Source: Scleromitrula shiraiana (taxonomy: Eukaryota; Ascomycota; Leotiomycetes; Helotiales; Sclerotiniaceae). Taken from it: a DNA stretch of 64,000 nt. Positions 23,301 through 33,866 of the stretch are shown here, piece by piece (the first letter of the stretch is position 1; each line of letters begins with the position of its first letter). The notes beneath the pieces are model-generated. The model was not told the origin of the DNA and did no database searches. It saw only the letters and a program-made list of their open reading frames with translations. The position numbers were made by a program, and so were the translations under genes. The stretch spans positions 1,364,001 to 1,428,000 of the forward strand of contig JABELC010000009.1 of assembly GCA_028455995.1 (NCBI GenBank). The letters are read 5' to 3'.

Positions 23301-23977
23301 AGCATACTTCGCCAATGAGATTGGGCGTATATCGGCTGGTATTGCGGCAGATCTAAGCATGACTACCCAAGTAAATCCGGGGGTTGGTGCAGCGATTATT
23401 GAATCTTCGACCTCTTTATTCATCGCTGGTGTTCAGGTATGTTACTTCAGAAACATGTATTGCATATACTTTCTTTGAAAACTCACTAACCATTTGCCAT
23501 CTTGCAGTATCAAAATCCTGAACAGAGAGCTTGGACAATTACTCGTCTTCATGATGTATGTCGCTTGACGGGGTGGGACACCGCACTCGCTAGTATGTTA
23601 CCTTCCTCTCACTCGCATCCATTTCCATCCCCATCCCATCCCATTCCATTCTCTCTCCAAGCCCCCAACTAACCCTCCCTCCCCCTCTAGTCGCAAACGG
23701 CTGCCAAAACTGCTGGATCAAAGCCGCCGAACTCGGCCACGGACCCCCCTACATTCGCCCCCCGGACCCCAATCCCGACAACACCACCAACAACAACCGG
23801 ATCTGGAACTCCTCGCGCCATCTGGGTCGTGATATGATCGACCCCCTTAAAAATGCAAATGCGAATGCTGATATGAGTGAGCGGAGATTGATGCTGAGTA
23901 CGAGTCAGAGGATTCATTATGCGTTGGGGGTGTTGGGTTGGCAGGAGGATTTTGAATTGTTGGATTTGGAGGGGTGA
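20361..23977 (+). CDS. Zn2Cys6 fungal-specific transcription factor, 1033 aa
   Basis: Seven exons: 20361-20490, 20541-21791, 21987-22629, 22677-22739, 22794-23436, 23508-23592 and 23691-23977. All phases agree. The zinc binuclear cluster spans exons 1-2: CLTCRKRRIKCGEERPTCQN, then C-T-K-S-K-R-H-C, giving all six cysteines. Next is KRHCDGYNQRVVFKDPLSAL, typical of the ARCA-like subgroup with a Fungal_trans_2-type regulatory region. A long Ser/Pro/Gln linker and an acidic stretch (DDEVSMNDYTADDN) precede the C-terminal helical region. The exon 2-3 junction restores IWTYTFPALALKNEALLHAI, the conserved family motif, so I treat 21792-21986 as an intron although one frame through it is open. Target genes are unknown. 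Likely a nuclear, sequence-specific DNA-binding regulator. Confidence 0.9.
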
Positions 23978-24012
23978 GGGGGGGGGGGAAGGGGAGATGG
24001 GCGTGGGTGGAG

Positions 24013-24044
24013 GGGATGGGATGGGATGGGATGGGATGGGATGG
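24013..24044. repeat. (GGGAT)n microsatellite
   Basis: About six GGGAT units just after the transcription factor stop codon, in a G-rich stretch. Confidence 0.85.
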
Positions 24045-24080
24045 TTGGGAAATTTGCTGTATATACTTACTAACGCTGGT

Positions 24081-24100
24081 GATTGATTGATTGATTGATT
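24081..24100. repeat. (GATT)5 microsatellite
   Basis: Five perfect GATT units. Confidence 0.9.
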
Positions 24101-24179
24101 GATATTGATGGGTTAATTTGTAGGTGTAGTTGAAGAGCAGGAAAGCAATGAAAGGAGTATTATGGATGGTATGTATGAT

Positions 24180-25130
24180 ATAGCGAATAATATAATATGA
24201 TGGGTTAGATAAAGATTAGAAATCAAATACATATAATATACATACAACTTTAACTACTTCAAATTCATCATGAACTGTACAATTCATACATATATTATAT
24301 ACTCTGCTACAATCATAACGCTGGATATATGCACGACCAACCAAATCTTCAAAATACTGCATTGCATGTAGGGAAGAAGGAAGTAATAATATATCATTCT
24401 CTAAACAGTACAATCAGTTTATTACTACCGTACAGCATCATGATTATTACAAAAAGAAAGCATCATAGTTATTGCAACTTGAAGGAGAATATAATTGATT
24501 GTATTTATAAATTGATCCTATAATATCTCATTAATTGAAGACTTTTCAATTCATATTCTTATCTATCATATTTGATCATATTTGATTATATCACATCGTA
24601 TCATATCACCTTGCTAATCAATTTCTGAATATCATTCATGTTATTTATTATATTCAAATATATATCAAATAAATAAATAAATATCTTAGAGTCCTTTGGA
24701 AATTTCGTAAAGAGTTTGAGAATAAGTGAAATTAACAGTATCATACTACTATTAACATAATATAGCAGTTTTATATGATTACTATCATATAAAAATTTAA
24801 GTTACTTCGTATATAATTTTATACTACTAGTACTAGTAATTAGTTTTAAAAATATATTTTAATTAATTAACTTATATATTTAAAATATTAATTTATCGTA
24901 ATTTTCAAAGATACTTTAAATTCAATATAGTAGTATTATTAATAAAAAATAAAGCATTTCAAACATTTATAAATTATACTTTCAAGTTATTTGTTATAAC
25001 AAATAACTTGAATTTTTTATGTCATTTTCTGAACTCGAAGGACTTTTTATTTCGAATTCCAAAATATTTCTTAACAAATCTCATTTCTATTTCTAATGTC
25101 TATTCGAAATAGGAGATATTTGGTTTAGAA
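24180..25130. other. strongly AT-rich block
   Basis: By eye, base composition here is clearly more AT-rich than flanking genes, with TATATA, TTAATTAA and ATTTATAAATT words and no coding signal. It could be decayed repeat DNA (RIP drives C to T in many ascomycetes) or plain intergenic sequence. I found no recognisable transposase or reverse transcriptase remnant. Confidence 0.5.
24981..25012. repeat. perfect 32-bp palindrome
   Basis: The left arm TTCAAGTTATTTGTTA is followed at once by its exact reverse complement TAACAAATAACTTGAA, with no spacer. The symmetry stops at the next base on each side. It sits in the AT-rich block. Confidence 0.95.
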
Positions 25131-26074
25131 ATATGACCACCTATATACAATCCCATACCATATGTACGGAACATAATCTTCACCATCCCCACCGAGCCAC
25201 CCCTCCCTTCGGTTTTCGGTCCTCCTCTCCTTTTCATCTAGTGGATTCATATATGCGAGCTCGAGCTATGTATGCTATGATAGTCCCGTCCCGTCCCGTC
25301 CCATCCCCTCCCAACCCAGGAGCCCAGGTTAGGTCCGCTCATCAGGTCCACAATAAGAAGCATCCGCTTTTTATATTATATTACCGTATACCTAGTTCCG
25401 TATATCACCGCACCGCACCGCACCAACCTACCGGTAATTACATATAAAAAAAACCTCCGTATACTATCGAGATTAAAAAATGCCAGATTTCCAAACGGCC
25501 GTAACCGTGAGGATCGCCAAGGGGCCGTTCGTTTGTTTTTCTTTTTTGGCGGTTTGCGCCTTGCATATCCACATCCACATCCATATCCATAGGATTGGAA
25601 GTTTGGTCCGGCTAGACTAGACGCACGTATAAGTACATATGGAGTGAGCTAACACACTAGCTTTATAAAAATCGAATCATATTTTTGATTGCTTGTCGTG
25701 CCCTGGTGTTCGGTATTCTGCTTTAAGATGTTTTTACTTGACATAATGTTCTTTTCCTTTGTCAGTGTTTTCAAAACAGGAAGGGTGGTGGACAATTCAT
25801 TGTTGTGCTGTATTGTATCGTATGTATGCATGTATCTGTTGTATTGCAACCTCAATGCCAGATATAAGAATTCTTCTCTGTCTGGGATAGGATAGCGTGG
25901 GGTGGGATGGAATGACGTACTGTAATGAGTGACCAATACCAATCCTAGTTTAGATTTGTTGGAGGTCTGCATACCGAGTGTTCGTGTAGCTGGTAACTCA
26001 TTGTATATGACGACCGGGCTAGACGTATGTAAATGAAAATTCAATCTTGACAGCATGTGCAACCTCGGAAATAC

Positions 26075-27076
26075 TTACAGCACCCATGAAATACAGACAA
26101 ATGCTACCAGAAGAAAATTCTCTTTAACACTCAAAACGGGGACTCGGTCCTGTATCGATACCTGAAATATCTTCGACGCGCATGACCTTCCAGTGGTGGA
26201 GATTATTCCCAAGTGAAAGGGTCGAAGGATTTTTTTTGGAAGTGGGGTTGACATGTTCATGGGTTTTCTGGTCCTAACGTGTAGTGCTGCTAACAGTTCA
26301 TCATCCACCTTCCATCTGCAATTGTTCATGTAACGCAGGATGTAATAGGATTTAATGGTAACATCCATACTGTTCGCTATGACTCCAGTTATGAAATCTT
26401 TATGGTTAATGTGGTGACGTGATGGTTGATCCTCTCCTCTTCGAGCAGCAGTATCATACGTGAAGACGTTGTATTGGTAGCCATCCATTGAACCGAAATA
26501 AATATTTTTCGTTTGTTGTGATACCATTATTCATCAAGGTTCATTTGGTATCTCTGACACTAAGGATTGAAGTGGATTTGAAAGAACGTTCATGCATGTC
26601 AACGACAGGAAGATATGAATCTCTCTTATAGAATCCAATAAGATCCGGATAATGTTCCACGAAGTAACTTTCTTTTGGCTAATGATGGACATGTTCATTC
26701 TTGGTATTACCTTCCCGATATGCCTAACATACTCCGACGTACTGTGTTCACTAATGCAGCCAGCAAAACTTAATGTATGAAGAACGCCACAACCAGTTTT
26801 CTGGTGAGTCAGCCGTTACATGGGTTTTCAGGGTCTGTTGATAACGCTTGTATCCCCTCGTTCCCGACCCTCACCGATTTCGTGCAGGAATGTTGTTGGC
26901 CAAATATTGCAATAGCCGAGATTATCAACTTTTTCCAACATCGGGATATCCAGTCCGCAAATTGCTTTCCGTTGGATTGTGTGCAAAATCCAAGCCCATG
27001 CCCCTGGGTTGGCAACAGCCTTAACCGCTCCCGGTATATTAAAATGAGATCCGATAGCCGCAATGTGTTCTAGCAT
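26075..27076 (-). pseudogene. unrecognised coding-like remnants
   Basis: Two open segments on the minus strand look protein-like but cannot be joined cleanly. The upstream one starts at an ATG (MLEHIAAIGSHFNIP), runs through AVANPGAWAWILHTIQRKAI and YCNIWPTTFLHEIG, and meets a GTGAGG donor at 26875/26874. The downstream one (26527-26075, MVSQQTKNIYFGSMDGYQY) is open for 150 codons. Between them a third open stretch contains SYFVEHYPDLIGFYKRDSY. I recognise no family. It may be an orphan gene with introns I could not place, a decayed gene, or chance open frames. Confidence 0.25.
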
Positions 27077-27898
27077 GATGTTTTGGTAGAGTTTTATTGA
27101 ACAATATAATGCAAGAATAAGAAACCATCGACTTAGACCATATTATGTATTCGACCATTGAACGATCCTAGTTACTTAGAACCGCTTTCAGTTCTTGGAA
27201 GACAATATTGCATACTTATAGCTCTCTGTTGAATATTATTGGTACATTGATTTGCAGGTATAGTAGCGGCTGGCTTTTGGGTAGAAATGGAAAACGTTGA
27301 CGTGGGACGCCCACTGGCCTGCAGAAAGAACGAAACCCCTTTCGGATAATGCCTTACATTTGATTTGACAAGAGTCTTTGAAGTTCCGTTATTTTTGAAT
27401 CGTCTAGTTCGGTAGTTGGCTGAAGCCCTTGCTCTCGAATTGTGTTAAGTGGTACGGGTGTGCTTTACTGCCCATACTTGTCGTTGGTAATCTTAGCATA
27501 GTTGTATAATGCGGAGTTGATTCCTTTCACGGACAGAGATAAAGGTAATGAATCTCGATCGTTTTTCAAATAGCTGCCATCATTGGCAATTAGTAGCCAG
27601 CAACGAAGAGATGAGATATATGTCGACCAATGCAAGGTCGAAGAAGCTCGCGAATTATGGATTGAGGCTGGCTCGATGGGTACGACCGTACTAATGGCAA
27701 CCTTGATCGAAAGCCCTTCTCCGCTCTAAGACTATAGAAATTCTAGACGAAAGACCGTGGGGTAACTTCCTCTTTTACGTGAAAAGGTTTAGAATTTGAC
27801 ACTTCTAAACTTATATTTCTCGACTCCATTAATTCCAGAGAGGCATTAGTGCAGAATCTTACGCAAAGCTGAATTTGAAAACTACAAGCAGAGTGATA

Positions 27899-29557
27899 AT
27901 GGCAAGGTAAGACTCGCGACGTGTCCACAATAACCCCTGAGTCCGTCGCTAAGTGCTCCCTGTGTAGCCACCCAGAAGAGCAGACAGAGCCGGTAGATAA
28001 CAGCTTTTTGGAAACGGTCCTCTATGCCAATCGAGAATTTCAACAATATGCTATAACAAACTTCTCTTATTTTCAACCTGTTGACCAGGTAATTAAGCTA
28101 GCACGACACTGGCTGGAGTGCAGCAACTGAGACGCCACAGGATGAGCTCGATAGATATCGAATCGAACATGCAATGCTGAGTAGGGTGTTCGATAATCGC
28201 TTGTTATTCCCACCTATGAGTAGACCTCGACGAATTCTGGATTTAGGGTACGGAACTGCCAGCTGGGCAATTGAGGTCGCCGAGCAAAACCCAACATGTG
28301 AAGTATTACTTCTCTCTTCTCCCGGATCCCGACGAGCTAGAGAACTTTCGCAGGCCCATGGCGAGAACGACACCGTCATAACTTGGAGCACTTGATAGAA
28401 CACCCCTAAGGTGTTCGTCGCAGACTTGATGTTCCGAACCTAAGTGCTAACGCTCATAATCTTTAGGTTATAGCAATCGATATCTTCCCTTTTCAGCCGG
28501 ATTCAGTTCCACCGAACTTATATCTACAAGTTGAAGATTTAAACGGAGGGTATGGACTCAATAAAAGAATTATATCAACATCAACTGACACCACCGACTA
28601 GACTCACTTTCCCAGCTCTTAACTTCGACCTTGTCCATAGTAGAATGATGGCTGCGGGCATACACACAAACAGATGGACGCAGTATTTTCGAGATATATT
28701 TCGCGTAGTGCGGGGTGGGGGTTGGTTCCAGGCTGTTGAGCTATACTTCAATGTTCAATCTGATAACGGGCGTCTCACGGATGGTGAGTACGACAGAACT
28801 ACAATAGATGCAAGTGTCAAGACTGACGAGAATTGCCGAAGCTCATGCTCTCAGACAATGGAGTACCAGATATTTCGAGAGTCTAAACGGTGTAAAGGAT
28901 CTTCGTGCTCCGCTCCGACTCCAGAGGCTTATGGAAGAAGCTGGATTTGTTGATATTGAACATAGAATGATCCCGCTCCATACTTGTGCTGTAAGCCGCG
29001 CGTTCATACTCTTTCCTTGAAAGTCCATAAGACACAATATAGATTCACTAGTGTGTACTATTTTGCGCTTCAGCCAATGAAATGCAGAAGTTGGGCTACT
29101 CATGACTTCATATACTATAGCCCCCATATGAGATTCAAAAGACTAATTAAACCATCATTTAGTGGTCGACAGGTAAGCTGACAGTAGTTGAGTAAAGGGG
29201 AGTATTTTGAATAACAAATTATAGACCAGAGAGACAACGAAATTGGGGCTGCCAATAGGGCCAATGTGTACCAGTTTTTGAGCTCTCTTGCTGTGTACCC
29301 TTTCACAGAGAGATTAGGGCAACTATTCCCGGCCCCACTGCACTATGTTATAACCTAACATATGCTAGAATGACCGTCCAAGACGTACATTTGCTTGTCG
29401 CTCAAGCACGACGGGAGGCTGATGATCCGACATTAAAGGTAACTGCATCCAAAGGTCCCCCTTCAAGCTGTTGGTATTAATTGCTAAGGACTTTTATTGA
29501 CAGGCTTATTTTCCGCTATATGTGTGTATCGGTAGGAAGCCGCGCTCGCGTCGATGA
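27899..29557 (+). CDS. LaeA/UMTA-like SAM-dependent methyltransferase, 310 aa
   Basis: Ten exons: 27899-27906, 27968-28088, 28141-28302, 28467-28549, 28602-28783, 28842-28990, 29163-29172, 29225-29318, 29369-29438 and 29504-29557. They sum to 933 nt, all phases consistent. The ATG exon is 8 nt, giving MASHPEEQTEPVDNSF. Exon 7 is a 10-nt microexon that supplies WST in HTCAWSTDQRDNEIGAANRA, matching the family motif. The intron 29319-29368 starts with GC instead of GT. SAM motif I is RRILDLGYGTASWAIEVAE, then VIAIDIFPFQPDSVPPNLYL, and the post-I/II region NFDLVHSRMMAAGI. The C-terminus is LKAYFPLYVCIGRKPRSRR. Such enzymes are abundant in fungi and often lie near secondary-metabolism genes. Substrate is unknown, and no biosynthetic backbone gene is visible nearby. 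Confidence 0.85.
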
Positions 29558-30854
29558 TTTCTCAAGAGATTCAGAACACTATGTCACCCATTGATGGGTT
29601 AGTTGGAGAGAATGGTGCTTGAGATTGAATACTCACGAAGAATGTCTGCGAAAGCTGACTTGCAGGCTTTGAAATGGATACCAGGCGCATCTTTTATCTT
29701 TACACCAACTGTACCAAGTGGCATGGCATATGCGAGGAGAATTTATGGGTTGAATGAAGGTGTTGGTCTGCGAGGTGATGGTGAATGTGTAGTCGGTAGC
29801 CTAAGCTGGAGATTTCTCTTTCCTCCTTCACCAAAAGTGATTTACCCCCAATTCTATCCTTATCACCCAACTTTGTATATTTCCTCTCGTATGCTCGACA
29901 TTTTGACTACAGGTGAAGTATCCAGAGGAATACTATATGAGAAGTGTCTTGATCAACGAAACTGGATGATTATATTTCTAAAGGTATGTGGTTCAGCAAA
30001 ATACTGAGGGTACGAGGTATGACATGGCACCAATGTCTAATGGCTGCCAATATTTTTAAGGTTCATCATCACTACTGTATTAGTTACGGTTACGGTGATC
30101 TAGAGCTAGAACTACATCAAATAAGAAAATCAAATCCCTGCATTTGATCCATAAGGAGCAATCCATACGGACTTCTTCCTTCCTTCTCTAACTCGAAGGG
30201 AATTCCATACTCTAAGTGGAAGTGCATGCGAACTGGTGGATGGGACATACATGTACAGTACATATCTATCCGTTGGTACATCTTACCCTTTACGTGTCAT
30301 ACAGAATCGGACGGGTAGGATTTCTGAGTTCTTCTCGGGTACGGGGATATGCAGCTCTGTTGGACATGTATGTATGCCCCGCGATAATTATCTTGAATTC
30401 TCCGTTCTCTTTAGCCTAAACTACGTACAGGTATGTGTTGTGCGTTTCCATTTTGTGTGCTCTTGTGTCCTTCAAACATTTCAACAACGACAATATTTTT
30501 GGGTAGGAAAAGAATAGTGGGCCAAAATGATATTGGAATATTTTTATCTGTAGGGATCAAGGAAGTTATGTACCTGGTTAATATGTAGTCCACTGTCCAG
30601 TTCACCAAGTCACCATAAGCTCACCAAGTCACCATAAGCCCACCAATTAAATAAGTCTAGTCAACTGATATATGTATAATGTTGTGCATACAAGTGTAAT
30701 CTCGTGATATTATAGACGATGAGAGTTACAAATCATACAATGTATGTAGATGTTCAATAATGTGAAAAGATAACCAAAATTCGCTTAAAAAATCCCTCCT
30801 AACACCCGCCATATACACCATATATGCTCCGTAAAGTTGCAGGGTATCAAAATA
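29558..30854. other. intergenic DNA after the methyltransferase
   Basis: Contains one open frame of uncertain status (29612-30007, listed separately) and then AT-rich sequence without motifs up to the 3' end of the DUF300 gene. Confidence 0.5.
29612..30007 (+). CDS. hypothetical protein, 131 aa, doubtful
   Basis: An ATG-started open frame (MVLEIEYSRRMSAKADLQAL) begins 55 bases after the methyltransferase stop and runs 131 codons. Segments such as PGASFIFTPTVPSGMAYARR and SSRMLDILTTGEVSRGILYE look protein-like, but I recognise no domain. Its nearness to the upstream gene means it could lie in that gene's 3' UTR. It could also be an exon of a larger or decayed gene. Confidence 0.25.
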   Translation: MVLEIEYSRRMSAKADLQALKWIPGASFIFTPTVPSGMAYARRIYGLNEGVGLRGDGECVVGSLSWRFLFPPSPKVIYPQFYPYHPTLYISSRMLDILTTGEVSRGILYEKCLDQRNWMIIFLKVCGSAKY

Positions 30855-33173
30855 TCAAGGATTCTCTCGCGGTGAGTTCGAAGGCTCACCACTACCCCAA
30901 ACATTCTCAAAAGCCTCGCCATCGACACCATACTTTGGCTTGAGCAGTAAGTTTTCTTTTCGAGCTTCTTTCCAATGTCGCGATTCCTCCGAATCATCTT
31001 GTCCACTCTCGTTCTCCTCACCTATTGCAAACCCATCTTCATCTTTGGGGTCAACGGCGTCTACATCGTCAGTTGGCTCAAAACCTTCACGAATATCTTC
31101 CCCTACAGCATTTCCATAAGTTCGACTAAACGAATGTTAGCCAATCTCTAACTATGATGAAGATAAAAGAGCTTACACATAACGCCGGGGTTCAGTTTCA
31201 TTCCACCCTGCACTGCCTTCTTTTCTAGCTCGAACCCTCTCGGTTTCCTCCGCAGTGGTATCTTCAACTATCAGGTCAACCAGCTGGCTTCTATCAGATT
31301 TTGCGGAGCTGGACGCAGAGGAGTGTTGTCGCAACATTCCCTTCAACATGGGAGCTCTTCCTTCTTCACCTCCCGAGGAAACTACCCTTTGTTTTCCCTT
31401 GGAGTCTCTACTATGACTCTTGCTGCCTTTCGACCCTCTCTTCTTCGTTCGCTTAGTGACATCCTCGACAGTCTCCCTGATGTTACTGGCTCTTCGGATT
31501 TGATTGTCCTTGGTTGGCTGTAGCAGGTTACGGTTTGCGGAGGTAGTGAGCAGATCAGGCCGACCTGTCAGCCATCTTTCCCGCGATGCCTCATGTGCTG
31601 GGATCACCGGATACTATCGACAGTTAGCAGTTTATCATCAAAAGTGTGACTATAACCACCTACATTCCAATCGCCAAACTCTAATTGTCTTGCTCTCTTG
31701 TAAAGATCCTCCTCCTCGGGGTCAAACCCCTGCTCTTCTACAGCACCGTTTCCATATCCCATATATTGTGAGTCGTCATCCGGGGATTTCGTAGGAGAAT
31801 GAGTGCCACTAGCGGCACCATTTCCAAGAAGTGGAGTTCTTGAGTTCACCTCACCAGGCTTTGGAATCCAATATTTGCCTTTCCCACCACGCTCGTATCT
31901 CATTCCTTCCATCATCCGTGCTACTCGTGACGAGGATCCTTCATGAGCCAACACATTGTCACCGGAATCAAATAATCGATATTCATATTTGTTACCACTG
32001 AATGTTTCCTTTGTGTCTTCGATTAAATCACGAACACCAAAGGCATCGCGAATAGCATACAAGACTGGCATTCTGGCGGCAGAGATGGTCACATCGGCAT
32101 AATCATGCCATGAGAAAGCGTACCAGTGGCCGATTGCAAAGATAGGCATTTCTATACAGATCAAAGCATCTTGTATGGCTGCAGCAAGACTATCTGCTGT
32201 GTAATCTTCCACATTATCGGGTATAGCTCCAAGAAAAACTAGGATAGACAAGAGAAAACCTTGCCAATAAGAAGCAAAAATGATGAGCTTGATGCAGAGA
32301 AATTTTGGGACTGGACGGAACGGTTGTAGGTCCTTTGACATGATGACCCAAAACATGCCGAGAGAATACAAGCTGAGGGTGACGCTGGCGTTGTAAATAA
32401 TACCACTCCACATGTAGCCAGAACTTAAAGCTATAGTACCTTCTTGATACACCCCAGTTGATTTCATTATGATTGCTGAGAGTCCAAGAATAGGTTTAAG
32501 CCAAGCATATTGTAAAATTCCACGTTTAATCGCGAGGAAAGTATGCGGATCCGATATGTCAACCTTGGGAAACACATGGGTCAACGGCCAGAGGTGATGT
32601 ACCGGTTCCCTTCCATGCATCATTATTATTAAAGCTCGTTCTCCTCCAAGAAAATTGATAAGGAGCTGGAAAAAGGTGTATATTGTGAAAGCCTGAATGC
32701 GAACACTTAGCTCATTAACTTCACAATCTTCATTCTACTAACCTCGTATACATCGCGGATTGGGTCGATAAAAAGAGCTGCTTCCCTCGAAACAAGACTA
32801 GCCCAAGAGGAAATAGAATATATTGGCACCCTAACTTTATTAGCAACACAAGATACACTGAATATTGTGGCAATATTGATAACGCACATCAGCAAGATAC
32901 GAATGACATATCTTTGTAATAGAGGCTTGCGGTAGTTTTTCCTGCACTCATCAATATGACACCATTTAATGACCTATATGTAACTCACGTTTGCAACCAT
33001 ACTGAACTGTTTATATCAATATCAACATTAGTACTGGGGCGACAACGTGGAGTTCAGACAACATACAATATTGATAGGATAGAGGCCAAAAGTGCTGCAC
33101 AGCCAGCTACTACTATTGTGGCATGCGTCAATTTCTCCCCAGTACCACCAGAGAGATCACCGCTCGTCAACAT
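30855..33173 (-). CDS. TMEM184/OST-alpha-like (DUF300) multi-pass membrane protein, 686 aa
   Basis: Six exons on the minus strand: 33173-33067, 33006-32989, 32941-32743, 32692-31664, 31613-31177 and 31125-30855. All phases agree, total 2061 nt. Exon 2 is an 18-nt microexon that supplies SVWLQ, joining to KNYRKPLLQRYVIRILLM, the conserved start of the Solute_trans_a/DUF300 domain. Family landmarks are FIDPIRDVYEAFTIYTFFQL, LINFLGGERALI, FPKVDISDPHTFLAIKRGIL, YWQGFLLSILVFLGAIP and FAIGHWYAFSWHDYAD. About seven transmembrane segments occupy residues 20-320. A long polar cytosolic tail follows, rich in Ser, Arg and acidic residues. Relatives include vacuolar/endosomal fungal DUF300 proteins and animal organic solute transporter alpha. 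The transported substrate is not deducible. Divergent from CSF1. Confidence 0.92.
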
Positions 33174-33866
33174 GGCTATTTGGTTTAAGGATACCAAGTA
33201 AGATGACGCGCACTCCTTTTGGAGAAAGTATTCGTTGAGTGAATGTTGGTTCGAGATTAAATTATGCAACTGACATGATCTGCGAAGTCCATATTCGTAT
33301 GAGGCAAAAGAACAATATGGGTTGAACGAGGAGTATTGTTGTCGATAACTCTGTAGGCAATGTTCATATTCTATAAGCTTCGTAGGAAGTGATAGGCAGG
33401 TAGAGCAGATGGGATGAATAGCTTCCAAGATTAGGTATTCTGCCGCGGGCGGTGGCACTAGCGTACGTTAATTAGTGGAAGAGCCCCAAGAAAATCCCTG
33501 TAGCTTGCTTCTGTAGTGAACTAGGGGTTGCATTGAGATGGAGATGGGAATGATAGTAATCTACATGATAAAGGTAAAGCACAACAAAATAATAACTATT
33601 CTACACATTTCGAGCTATCGCAGGTTGAATTATCAAATCAATTTCACCGTTTGTGCCAATTTTTCGATTCTTTGATTCTTTAAACATACCTGTATATACA
33701 AGCATACAATTCACAAGAAAACTCGAAATAATTTGGAAAGGAAGTTTGGATGCGATGATGCAGCTCGTCCACGGATAGTATGGAGGTCCAAATTATTATT
33801 GCTATTATGAGTATTGCGATCGGAGTGCCATAAAAGTCAATAGAATATATACCTAACAAATCCATT
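33174..33866. promoter_or_regulatory. divergent promoter region of the DUF300 gene and CSF1
   Basis: 693 bp separate the two divergent start codons, so both promoters and leaders must be here. AT-rich, no identifiable binding site or small gene. Confidence 0.6.

Larger units (their letters stand above)
23978..27898. other. AT-rich, gene-poor region before the methyltransferase
   Basis: 3.9 kb without a convincing gene. It begins with GGGAT and GATT microsatellites and passes through a strongly AT-rich block (about 24180-25130) with a perfect palindrome. It then holds unrecognised open segments on the minus strand near 26075-27076. Nothing in 25.1-26.0 kb or 27.1-27.9 kb looked coding to me. 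Confidence 0.5.

Noticed and set aside
25649..26062. 137-codon minus-strand open frame
   Set aside because: Composition is that of intergenic DNA, with no motif and no plausible splice partner.
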